NCBI RefSeq assembly: GCF_910592395.1
Contig: NC_088318.1
Coordinates: 1,178,001-1,242,000, forward strand
Origin: Lineus longissimus
Taxonomy: Eukaryota; Nemertea; Pilidiophora; Heteronemertea; Lineidae
Direction: 5' to 3'
Length of the DNA stretch: 64,000 bases
Below the pieces are notes generated by a model. That model made no database searches. It saw nothing but the letters and a program-made list of their open reading frames with translations, and was not told where the DNA came from. Both the position numbers and the translations under genes were made by a program. Of the stretch, positions 1 to 10,754 are shown piece after piece; positions within the stretch are counted from its first letter, which is position 1; the number at the start of each line of letters is the position of its first letter.

Positions 1-3000
1 TCTGTAGCTCTCCCGCTCTCCGTTGCTCTCCAGCACGGCGTTTCTGACTCCGAGTTGACACTCCTGATTGACCAGACGGCATGTGTTTTGATTCCATATG
101 TTGTTTACGTTTCTTTGGCACAATAGCACTGCAGCACTTCTTAGGTTTCTCATGCGTCCCAGGCATTATTGTTATACAACAATTCTGATCATCACAACAT
201 TTCATTTCAGCACAATTTTCAGAATTACACTTCCCGTCAGTACAGATCTGCATCGCGTCAGTTTGAGTTTCTGTACTAGTGACCATGACTGTTGTGCCCT
301 CTTTAGAGCGTTCACCACGAACGTCCTCATCTTGCAGCTTCTCTACCTGGATATCCTGAATATCCGACGGCGATATATCGTCAAATGTATCACCCAGTCC
401 CAGCATGCAAAGCGATCGCACATCAACACCTGTTTGTTGGACAGAAGTAAGTGTGCCACTGGATGTTGTCACTGGTGGTCTGTGTGATGTCTGCACATGA
501 ATAGATTCAATTCCCGGCGTGTATAACTGTAACGCTGTATAAATGTTGGGGATGTGTCGCGTCTGGACATGTTGCAGCAGCGCCCAGGCCGTGGCAAACT
601 GTTCTTTACACTCCTTGATCTGGCAGATGAGGCGGTAGTAGAGGTCAGCAGAATCTGCAAGAACAACAATGATGGACGCCTTATGGTAAATGGGTTAAAG
701 GTCAAAGGTCAAGGAGCCCTGTGATAGTTGACGGTGATTCTCACTATAGACATGATATCAGCCTACGATGGAAAAGGAAAGCATTGATCATGTTTTGAAA
801 CTTGTCTTTTCCTAGAAATTAACCGCAAAGGTCTACTGACAATGACTCAGCAAAGCTCAGTAGAATTCCACAATTAGAACTTTTCTGTTGTTGTGTAAAA
901 AAGATTATCTCTTCTATCCTATTGTGTAACCATTTTGCCAACACATGTCAATACCGTCATACGAAACGTTTGTAAAGAACTGACAACTAAATAGGCCACA
1001 CTTTACTGAAAGATGGGTGTAACATACTCACCAGCAGTACTTGTATCATCACAGTCCAGCTTCTTGTGACGCATGAACGAGACGATGTTAGAGAGGAGGA
1101 ACTCTTTCTGGCATGAGCCACACGTCAGGAAGTCCACCTGCCTGAGGTCATGCATGTTGCCAACGACCATGCAATCTGAAAGAAACAAATGTTTTCTATA
1201 AAAGTCTGGCTTTTATTCCCAATTCATACCATTCAGTAAAGGCAAAACACTCCTGTTCCAGTTGTTGTAGCTAGCTACATTCAAGGAATCAAGTACCACT
1301 AAGTATCTTTGAATCTGACCAAGAAAATCCCCAGTGCTAAAGATCTCCTTGAACTGACCACAGTAATCGCTTGATTTTGGAAAAACAACCCTCCTTAAGG
1401 TAAAATGACCTCCCATCTTTGAGACATTTGGCTGTGTCTATGGTAATACAACAACGGATGCTTAGTTTTAAAGAATAATTTAGAGTGAATGTGATTTACA
1501 ATAGGTAAATAAGATGTTTTATGATTTTTAAAAATAAACAGCCAGCATAAAATGGGTTGTTTTTGAATTAACAATAATGAACCACGGTTCCAGAACTTGT
1601 CCGTTTTTACTTATTTAGAGTTTTTATTCTTCACCATTTCATCCGACCAGAAGCAAACGTACCTCCGATTATTAGCTGAAAAACATGGCATCAACTCCCC
1701 AAGATGTGGGTCAAATGCCAATTTCACCATCTGCCAAAATATCTTTCATTGTGAACATAATCAAAGGGAACAGTCGTGTGCAGAACAACACAATTGTCCT
1801 CAGCAAAAGAAAAACATTTTGCTCACGTTACACTTTTCTGCAACTCGCCAAATTTCACCGCATCACTGCAGGATTTGCACCCTGAGCACAAAATAGTGTT
1901 CCGCTAGTGCCGAGATGTGAACAGGGTGAAGGAGCACTTGCCATGTAGAAGCCTACTTGAAACACTTCAATTACATGCCCGCATCAAATGTATTCAAATC
2001 GATTCATTAAAATGATGTTAGGCATGGGAATTTTAATGTAGTCTTAACTGATTATGCGTCTGTTATCATAGGATCTCATAATTACTCCAACTTTCACCTT
2101 CATATGAAACCATTCTGTCTATGAAAATATTAGAACAGCAGAACCTCTCTATTTTAGGACACCCTCAGGACTGAAACTGTAGTCCTATATTGAAAGGTGC
2201 CATCATAGAGGTTGAATTCAATGGAAAATGACCATGAGACCAGGGCAGGGTGTCCTTGATAAAAAGGTGTCCGCTAAGGGAGGTTCTACTGTATAACACG
2301 TGAACATCGGCAGAAAGGTTAGGGACTTTCAGAACGAGCAAAACTGACAATGTGACAACGTATTTTGAACAATCATTCACAGATCTCAAGCTGGTCACAT
2401 GTTCCCACCTCACTCCTTGAACACATTCTTCTTTTCAATGAATTTCCTGGGATGGGAGAAGTTACACCCCACCTCGTTTTAATCATCATTAATCCATTAT
2501 TGTCATCACTGAGGTCATTGACGTCATTACACACCCAAACTGACTGTTGTCATACTTTTTAATCAGATTATCAAAATATCATTTACATAATATGTACAAG
2601 GATACTCAATCATGTGATATGAATTGTTTACAAGATAATGGGTGATATGAATAAAGACAAGCAAGTGCTTTTATCTTAAACTCCATGTGCATTTACACTA
2701 GGCCTTTCTGTACAAAATTGAAGTGAAAATGTTTACTAGACTTTATTCATATCACCAATTGATTTAGAAATGTATAAAACTTTTTTTCATTGCATGATCA
2801 GTTGTACCAGTTAATCTCTACAGTATAAAAGTTAAAACTTTATATTGCTGCACAAAAAAGAATTAGCTCTCCACACTATGGTTGGACGCACTCAGCTGAA
2901 TGTGATGACCAACAAGAATGTTCATTAACCGAGGATGATTGCCTAAGGATATTGACAGTCAACAGAAGACAACCTAAAGATGTCCTAACAGTCCGTTAAC

Positions 3001-3648
3001 CTTCAGAGACATCCAGTAGTTGAAGACAACAGGCCAATCTCTGAAGACTATGTCTTTCTTGGTATTGGGATCACTAAGCATTGTCACAGCCTAGGACTAC
3101 ACTCAAACCAGTCATTAAAGATGCCTGACTAGCACATTGAAGACATCATCAAGTATGTCTCTATACAGTCACAACCTATCAGCGAGGACATCCTTCGACT
3201 GAAGACAACATGAACAGAGTGTCCAGTCAGTGAGCCACAACCTAAGACAATTCAAGAGTTGGCTGAAAATGACGTACAATAACGGAATGTCAAGTCACAA
3301 CCTATTAGGACAATCCTTAGATTGAAGACGATCTATCGAGGACGTCATACCATCCATCAAGGACATCCAAGGCCAATAGGATAACTCTAAGTAGGCCTAC
3401 AACAAATAAATGAAACAATAGCAAGAATCATTGTACTGGTAAACAGTGTGGTTATCCAAATGCTAACACACTGGAAACCCATTGAAAACCATTGCAACAC
3501 TGTATACGCATAGTCGTGTGTATACCATGTACACGGTGTGTAGTGCTGAGACAGTGCACACTGACATAGTTGAGTTAGGGAAGATGGAAATTCAGAAAGT
3601 CGGGAGCTCACCTGGACCTTCTGGTCCCCGACTCCTTATTTTGGACAT
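1..3648 (-). CDS. BCL11/ZNF296-like zinc-finger transcription regulator (5' part, runs off window)
   Basis: Three coding exons read leftwards: 3648-3612 (start ATG, 12 codons), 1175-1032 and 654-1, the last open to the window edge. All junctions are phase 1 with good GT/AG signals. Exon 2 encodes a CCHC finger (TCGSCQKEF, then H and C) with the same C-x2-C-x14-H-x4-C spacing as the N-terminal multimerisation finger of BCL11A/B. Exon 3 opens with a C2H2 finger containing FATAWALLQHVQTRH, close to the first classical finger of BCL11/ZNF296. A cysteine-rich, probably disordered stretch (positions about 170-260) and a basic tail follow. Family members are nuclear DNA-binding repressors that recruit NuRD in development. 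The downstream C2H2 cluster expected of the family lies outside the window. BCL11 versus ZNF296 cannot be decided here. The assignment rests on finger spacing and exon structure and is fairly secure. Confidence 0.82.
2136..2292. mobile_element. Decayed terminal-inverted-repeat element in BCL11-like intron
   Basis: The left end reads CAGCAGAACCTCTCT..GGACACC and the right end is its reverse complement with a few changes (GGTGTCCGCTAAGGGAGGTTCT). There is no coding capacity. A related degenerate copy occurs near 46618-46780 in a GLG1 intron, with the same AGAAC(C/T)TC terminal motif. It is best described as a non-autonomous DNA-transposon relic. Confidence 0.5.
2641..2756. mobile_element. 116-bp MITE, copy 1 (GGTGATATGAATAAAGAC termini)
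   Basis: The element begins GGTGATATGAATAAAGAC and ends with the inverted complement GTCTTTATTCATATCACC form (one or two changes). Internally it has a TACAAAATTGAAGT segment and a GTGCATTTACACTAGGCC segment. A second copy sits at 59750-59866 with the interior in the opposite orientation. It is short, non-coding and dispersed, so a miniature inverted-repeat transposable element is the simplest reading. Confidence 0.8.
2990..3380. repeat. Degenerate tandem-like repeat in first BCL11-like intron
   Basis: Variants of TCACAACCTAT, GAAGACAAC and GAGGACATCC recur in the same order around 3168 and 3293, with weaker traces upstream. This suggests an old unit of roughly 125 bp. No coding signal is seen. 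Confidence 0.4.
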
Positions 3649-4149
3649 CTTGATCGCCTTGTCAGCATACGATCTTTGACTTTATTAAGCAATAAATCGG
3701 GAAACGAACAGAGCAGAATGTCACCAACAACATTCTTCGAAAAAAACACAAATTTGCACTCGGGACCAATATTTCCCCATTGACCAGTGGAGCCACCTTT
3801 CGGATTTATGACAAACTGGACGAAAGTGTCTTCACAGAAGTGTCTTCATGGTTGTGACAAAGATACCTGGGCCATTAGAACAGCACAATCCGTTGCCCTG
3901 CTCAGCTTTAGTAAGATATGATAACATGGATAATATCATCTGAGATTGATTGAAGTAATTATATGATAGATAATGTGAGTTCCTTTGGTCCCATATCCAT
4001 GCAGCTGACCTACCTGCGTTGCGTTTTTATCCATCCTTTGTGAAAAGAGAAGGACCGATGTTCACTGTCACAGCAGTTTGGTGCTGTTGCTATGTTATGG
4101 GAGAGTAGGGGTATAACTTGTACAACCTAAAATCAAAAATAACATCCAG
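3649..4149. other. Upstream region of the BCL11-like gene
   Basis: This spacer lies between the BCL11-like start codon and the cyclin E polyadenylation site. It should hold the 5' UTR and promoter of the zinc-finger gene. I see no convincing TATA box, no open frame of note and no repeat. Confidence 0.4.
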
Positions 4150-4175
4150 CCAGACACAAATTTCAAATATATAAA

Positions 4176-6939
4176 ATTTATTTCACAAGACAATAAGAAT
4201 CCATTTTGTCTAAAAACATTTCATTTGGTCGGCAAAATGTATCCATCATTTCGCAAATACAAAAATAAATACACCTCAAATTCTTCTACATATTATTTTG
4301 CATAAAATATACACAAGAGCAGGTTGTGTTCAGTTGGCAGTGATTGATGTCTCATGGACAAGGCAGGACACAACTGTACTGATTCAATGATGCTCGACAC
4401 TAAGCCAAGTAATTATCCTGGCATTTAATGAGACAAACAACCCTATGGTTGCTCCATCAGTAACCCGCACATCCATGAAAAGGGCAGAGATAAATGCCAG
4501 AGAAAATGCACTGAGCAACCTGAGATTAATGCAATCTTATAGCCAGGGCAACCAAGCTTAGAAAAGTATCAACACAGGAGGATGGAGGGCGCTGATTATG
4601 TTGGTCTATTGAAGGCAATTGCACCTTAGTCGGACATAAAACCAATTGGTAGAAAACCCTCACCCGTAGCCAGGATATATATTGGTTGGCTTGGCTATTT
4701 ACAAAGCAAACTACATGTACATGTATTATAGAGAAGCAGTCTAGAATAATGTTAAAATAAAATGAAATGCCACACTTGGGATAAATGCACAGTGAGGTCT
4801 GGTATCAATGCACAGTGAAGTCGGTCATAGAGAAAATGTCGTCCCTTCTTCAGGAATAAATAAATGCAGGAGTTGCATTGCCCAGGATGATGGATGATAA
4901 AGAAAAACGGGGTGAATCTAAAAGCTAATCACATTCTTTCTAAAATTGAGTCTTCGCAGAGACATAAATTATACACATTTTCACCAATTGGCAGAGTTGA
5001 CCCCACAGTAAATACATGTATCAGTGAGTGGCAGTGTCTAACATCTTAGATCGATTCTACATTGTACATTCCCTTGAGTAACTCCAAATTCATCATGAAT
5101 TTGATTGCTAGGCTTGCACAGCAAGATACAACCAAACCCAGAAAAGGACATTGTCACAATCTTCACAAGACCACAACTTACAAGGGAACATACACAACTA
5201 AAACATAATTTAAATACTAGTAGTAAAACAGTGTGCTTATATTACATCAAACACGGTTAATAAATATTAAAATCTAGTTTAATAAAGGCATATGCTATAC
5301 CCAACCACAGTATGGCAGATTTGCATAGTTAAGATGATCTCTACTTAGAATCTGATTGCTTTGACATCCTTTGGAGCCACCTGAACATGAATCTAGTACA
5401 CCCTGAAATACCCATGTTCAAAACTCCTCATTCGAAAGTTGCATTGGTTTAGAACTATTTGAGTAAGCTGACACCAATATGAAATTAATAACAAGAGCAA
5501 ATTTGCTCTACCAGGCCTTTCGATTACATCATTTTCACACCGCTATACAGTGTAGGAAATTTGGCATGTCCCCAAATTAGGTCCTGCAAAATGTCCCCAA
5601 AATAGAAAAAAAAAAAAAAATTTATTAAGGGGTTATTTGACCCCCTGAAGCGTTTTTTGACACCTTAAATGACCAAATCTCATCCTAAATGGCCTAATTT
5701 GATACTTTTCATCGCAAAATTATGAGTTTTCAGGTGCATGTGACAATGTCAGTCAATAAGGACGTCGATGTTCAGGCAAATTGGCACGATGAAATGTCCC
5801 CAAATTAAGCTAAAAAGAAAAAAAATTGTAATTGAAAGGCCTGTCTACGCTACAGCCCAATATCTAGGACTCAATATGACAGGTCAGCACTTTTTGTGAC
5901 AGCACTCCTGAGTCCTGATGTAGTAGCACTCCATGGTCTACATTTAGAGGACAAGTGAATATTTCCACCCATTTCACCAAGGATTAAACACCATCAGGAA
6001 AACTTACTTTCAGCGTCAACCCACATTCTGAAGAGGAGAAATTTCCCCGTCACCCTCAGAAGTAAGAGGGTGAAGAGCAACACAAGACAGACATTATACA
6101 AACAATACTTTAGTTAAAACCACTACAACATTGTATAATATTTAGAAATGGTAGGACTCATCCTATGAAATATTACAAGTCTCACTCACTCACTTCTGCA
6201 ACTTGACATTTTTTATGTCACTCTGCGCCACAAAGTATATCTTTTTACAATTAAAATGGCTCATAAAAATATGAAATTATTAAAACATTTGAAGTCACAA
6301 CCTCTAGAACAGGTTGGTCCAAACTCAGAATATCACATCCCTGAAGTAATTGTTATTCCCATTTATCACAGGTGCAAAGTTTACAACATCTCTCCTGTAA
6401 ATTGATTATGAAACCAAAGAAAATTGATTTGCTATCAACTCAACAGTAACTGTTACCAACAAGTCAAAGGGCTGGTGCTGAAGCAGAATCCTAAGAAGGA
6501 CTTTTACACTCTCTCGTCTCTATCAATCAGCCGCCTCTACAAACGGAGAACAGCAAAATCAGTGCAACTTGATGACACATTCTGCTGTCTCGAGTTTACA
6601 AACTTCGCACTGCAGTCCACTCATATTCCTTCTGTTACTCCACTCCTCAGGATAAGCATGTTTGGTTCTATTTTAACTGTCAATACATTGAGAAAAGTCT
6701 TACAAGCATCAGAAAGCTTCAGGACCATAACAAAAGTTTAAAACTTTATCAGTTAGATTCATAGATCATCGCCGCTTGACCTGAAACTGTAGAGGCTCAG
6801 TTGAAGTTGAATCGAACACGCCTACCCGATACGGTCGATCCTCACATCTTTACCACCACTCCGCTGCCTCCATTAGCACGACTAGCACCCTCTATGATCA
6901 CAGTAGTTATCAATGCCACATGAGAACCTTAGCGCTCCA
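4176..6939 (-). other. Cyclin E long 3' UTR with poly(A) signal
   Basis: About 2.8 kb follow the cyclin E stop codon on the minus strand without credible coding exons. An AATAAA signal (minus strand, near 4178-4183) is the first good poly(A) signal before the next gene, so most of this is probably 3' UTR. It contains the inserted inverted-repeat element at 5512-5843 and many AT-rich tracts. A shorter transcript end cannot be excluded. Confidence 0.5.
5512..5843. mobile_element. Inverted-repeat element inside the cyclin E 3' UTR
   Basis: The ends are CAGGCCTTTCGATTAC (left) and GTAATTGAAAGGCCTG (right), an imperfect terminal inverted repeat. The interior repeats ATGTCCCCAAAATAG and ATGTCCCCAAATTA motifs and has an A-rich run. 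No open reading frame is present. It is a non-autonomous element of about 330 bp. Confidence 0.6.
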
Positions 6940-9900
6940 TCATACGAGACTCTCCTGGCACTTCTTCCCACTCTGTGGCGGAGTCAATACTCCAAGCTTT
7001 CCAACGTCAGGACTGGAGCGAGACTGGGAGGCCATCGCTAGCACTTTTGATTGAGCCAATTCCTGAAATGATAAAACAAGCCGTCAAGAACAAGCTACTG
7101 ACTGCTACTTTCTTCAAGGATGTGAAAAGGGTGTCTGGACTATGATTAAATCCATCCAGTCGACCCAAAGAGTCCATTGTTTTCATCATGCAGGTCTCTC
7201 TACATGAAGACAAGCTGAGTGCACCAAGAAGGCTTTCCCTGTACTTTAATGAACCTGGCAGTCAAGAACTTCTAAAAACCAGTCCACACTTACCAAATGT
7301 TCCATTCCTACATTATGCATCTGTATATTATGAGCATCGTCAGGACTGATGTTAGGGAAGTAGCGCAGTTCGGTCAAACCCATCTCATTGACGGTCATGG
7401 CGAATGGTAGCATCCATTGATGGCACGCAGATATGTCCATCTTCTGATAACCTGGAATGGAGGGATGGGGATTACTTCACTGGATTAAGAAAGAGGATTA
7501 AGTCTGATTAAGAGTTCATAAGTAAGAGCGACATCTCCATCTCCTCACAACGAGTATGACTGGAAAGTACATGTACTCGAAGCTCTCTTTCCTTGTTTTG
7601 AACTCTCAACTTCTAACCACATCTTGCAAGAGAAAGCAGCACTGCTGCGATCACCAATATTTAGCAACAATAATTTGGTTCAATTGCTTGGTGGATTGTC
7701 TCAATTCAATACCATGACTACTGGACAATCCAACATTTGCATACCAAGTCGAAGGTGGAAAAGTACTGACTTGGAGGAAGATGACCATCTCTGAGATGAG
7801 CAGAAGAAGACTATCCCCTTGACCCTATCTTCGGAGTTGAAATATTGGCCATCTCAAACCTCCCATTTTGTGACAGTCAACCAGTCAGCTTTCGTCTCTC
7901 CCAGCGATAACGACTCTACTAAAGTCAGTAAAAATGTCTTCCAAGGGATTTGATTATAGCTTTTCCTTGTCTTTCCCTTGAAGATTACCCATGAAGTAAG
8001 ACCATTCAGTCAACTTACCTGATAAAGATAGAGCTACATTTTCTGATAACATGTGGCAAATGGCAGTCGTAGCTAGTGTACTGTAGGTGAACTGGAGAGA
8101 TCCAATGTCGAGCAAGACTAAATCTAGCAGCTGAAAGAGACAAAGGATAATAAGCAAAAGTCAAAAATAACATTTGATTTCAATCAACAGTCCAAAGTTA
8201 CAGGGCAGATACTTTTCATAGCAACTCGACCAAGGAACCAGCTCTTGGAATCTCACTCGCTTCTGACATGTTCACAATTTTAAAATCATAACTCACTGAA
8301 CATGAAGTAATTTCTCTCACTCACCGTTGCTATCTGTATAAAGGCATGAGCTGAATACTGGGGGAAGATAAAGCCATGCTCCTGGTCCTCAAGGTTCTCC
8401 ATGTTCAGCAGCTGGAGGTAGAGATTCAACCAGGCATTCACAGTCACTGGAGTCAGATCCCAATTTAGAACCTGGAAAAAGGAAAGCAGAGCATAAGTTT
8501 TCATAAAGAAGTTCAATCAGTCAGTATGGACAACACAATTAGGTTTCTACATTTGATCTTTAGACAGAATTCCTCATTTACAAAAAAAATGGACCTTTGT
8601 GATCAGCACACCTCTTTACTGAGGACAGCATCTGTCAGTCCAAAGGGTGTACTTATTAGAGGGGTCTACTGCACTCTAGTAGCAAAACTAGAAAAAATTG
8701 ATTCTGCCATTGTAAACATGCCCATACCTTTAACATGACTAATTCTTTCTGTAAAATCTCCTCTTCTGAACAAGCACCGTCTGTGACGTATGCAAAATCA
8801 GCCAACTTTGGTGGGTAGATTTCCTGAAAAGACAAGATTTTTTCATTTAGTATTGTTTCAACAATATAATCTCTGTTTCAGAACTACATACAGTTTTAGA
8901 AAGCTGTTGGTACATGGAACCTACTCGGAGTTCGGCCCAATCAAGAATACTGTCGTGTTGACCTACTAACTTTGTGCGGAAACTTTGGGATTAATGCTCA
9001 CCGCCGGTAAGTAAGCATGGAATACTGTCAAAGATTGCTTTTAAGACTTGGAATATCACAAGTTCCGTTCTGACAAGGGAGACACATGGAAAATCTATCA
9101 AGTCAGTGGAGATGAGCTAACCGAAATTTACGACCTAATCTCATCTGGCTGACTTACCTCTGCTTTTGCTGCTATAAATAATGATGTGATGCCGATGAGC
9201 TGCAACTGCTGTTTGACAGCATCTCTATGGTTGGTGAGGAAGCGGTCGATGAAGTCACAAGCGAGGTAGTAAGTCTCTCGATGCAGCCGGTAGACTTCAC
9301 ACACCTACAGGTGCAAGAAAACAATTCATATTATCATTTCAATGAAACTTAACAAGGGAAGCATAGCACCGTAATACAGGACCTTTCTGGAGCCTTCCGT
9401 ACCTAATCCTTGGAAAGACGTACCTACACATCATTTTCAATTTTGGGTGTTTGTGTATCCTCCTTTGGGCAGAGATTCAGGTCCATCAGGACGTCAGCTT
9501 CTTGAGACATCATGAAGATGGCATAAAGTCTAGTTCATGTCCGTACTCACCTCTGTTAGCCAATCCAACAATATCGACCTCATCTTTGACTGGAGCATCG
9601 GATGGCGAGTTAAGAACTGCGGATCTCTATAATACAGCGTGTCTTTCTTCAACAAGGCCATCCAGACTTCCCTCGAATCTGCCCAGTCGAGACTCGGTAA
9701 CGGACATGGTCGCAATGAGATCGGGGTAGTGAAATGGTTCCTGAATCGATACTGCGAATGCTGGCTTGGGTCAAGTGGGGACTGGTTGCAGAGTTGACGG
9801 TCAGCTTCTTGGCTTGGTATGATGGCACTGGTGATGATAGATGTGTCTTCAGAGATTGGCACCCATTGATTCTGTAAGAGAGAAAGGACAACCAACATTA

Positions 9901-10754
9901 GGATTTGGTGTTGTGGCAAATGAAATACACTGTACTAGAAAAGCTTCTGTTTGCTGGCCATCCTGCATCATCCTGCAGCAGCCGACTTTGACTTTTCTAT
10001 GGAACGGAACCACAAATCTCAATCAAAGCTGAAATAAAATTGGCTTTAAACCTGCATCATTGCTTTTGAATGATAGACAATCATTCAAACTCACAGTAAC
10101 ATCCCCAAGTGGCATTCGTTCATTCTTCTCAGTAATATTGTCTGTCTCTGCTCCTGTATCTTTGTTAGAATAAGAAGGTGGTCCATTTTCATCCGAGGCA
10201 TTATTTCCAATCTGCTCCTGCGTTGGAACAACCTTTACGTTATTTTCCGAGGCAGTATTGTCATTAAAACTACTGTTCGGCAGAAGACTTGCACAAGATA
10301 GCATAATTTTGTTCCTGAGTGCTGGATTTTTACATCTGCGGAAGACGGGCGCTCTTGGACGAGGTGTCTTCTTATCACTGCTTGTTGTCTTCTTGGAATA
10401 AAACTTGGACGATTGGAATCCAACAGACGGTACGGCAGAAGGAATGCTGGGATCATCGGTGAAACTGTCATCTAAGATTTCACAACTCTTTAACATGTCC
10501 GTCGGAATATCACAGTCGCTAGAATCACTTGCTGCTGGACTAGACGCCCGGGATCGAAGCTGCATTCCTCCTGTTTTTGGTTTCGCCTTCAGTAGACTAG
10601 AGAAGGGAGGTAGGCACTGTCCCTGACCAGCAGGTACATCCAACAGCAAACCAGAAAATTGTTGCCCGGATGTTGATTTCTCCATTCTTGGAACAGTATC
10701 TCTGATGAAAGTCGCCATTGAAGGCAGGCCGATGCAGTTGTCCACTTCATCCAT
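6940..10754 (-). CDS. CCNE: Cyclin E (G1/S cyclin, CDK2 partner)
   Basis: Eight coding exons: 10754-10095, 9871-9551, 9304-9158, 8823-8728, 8471-8325, 8130-8019, 7451-7294, 7062-6940. They join in frame to 587 residues; vertebrate cyclin E is near 410, and the excess is a 220-residue Ser-rich N-terminal exon. The first cyclin box begins after [22 protein letters not shown] and MRSILLDWL (about residue 315) match the family, the latter being the hydrophobic patch that docks RxL substrates. [15 protein letters not shown] and [19 protein letters not shown] follow, then the second box ending DDAHNIQMH. The last exon carries LTPPQSGKK (about residue 573), the phosphodegron read by the Fbw7 ubiquitin ligase. 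The product drives CDK2 activation and S-phase entry in the nucleus. All eight exons agree in phase, so the call is very secure. Confidence 0.97.
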
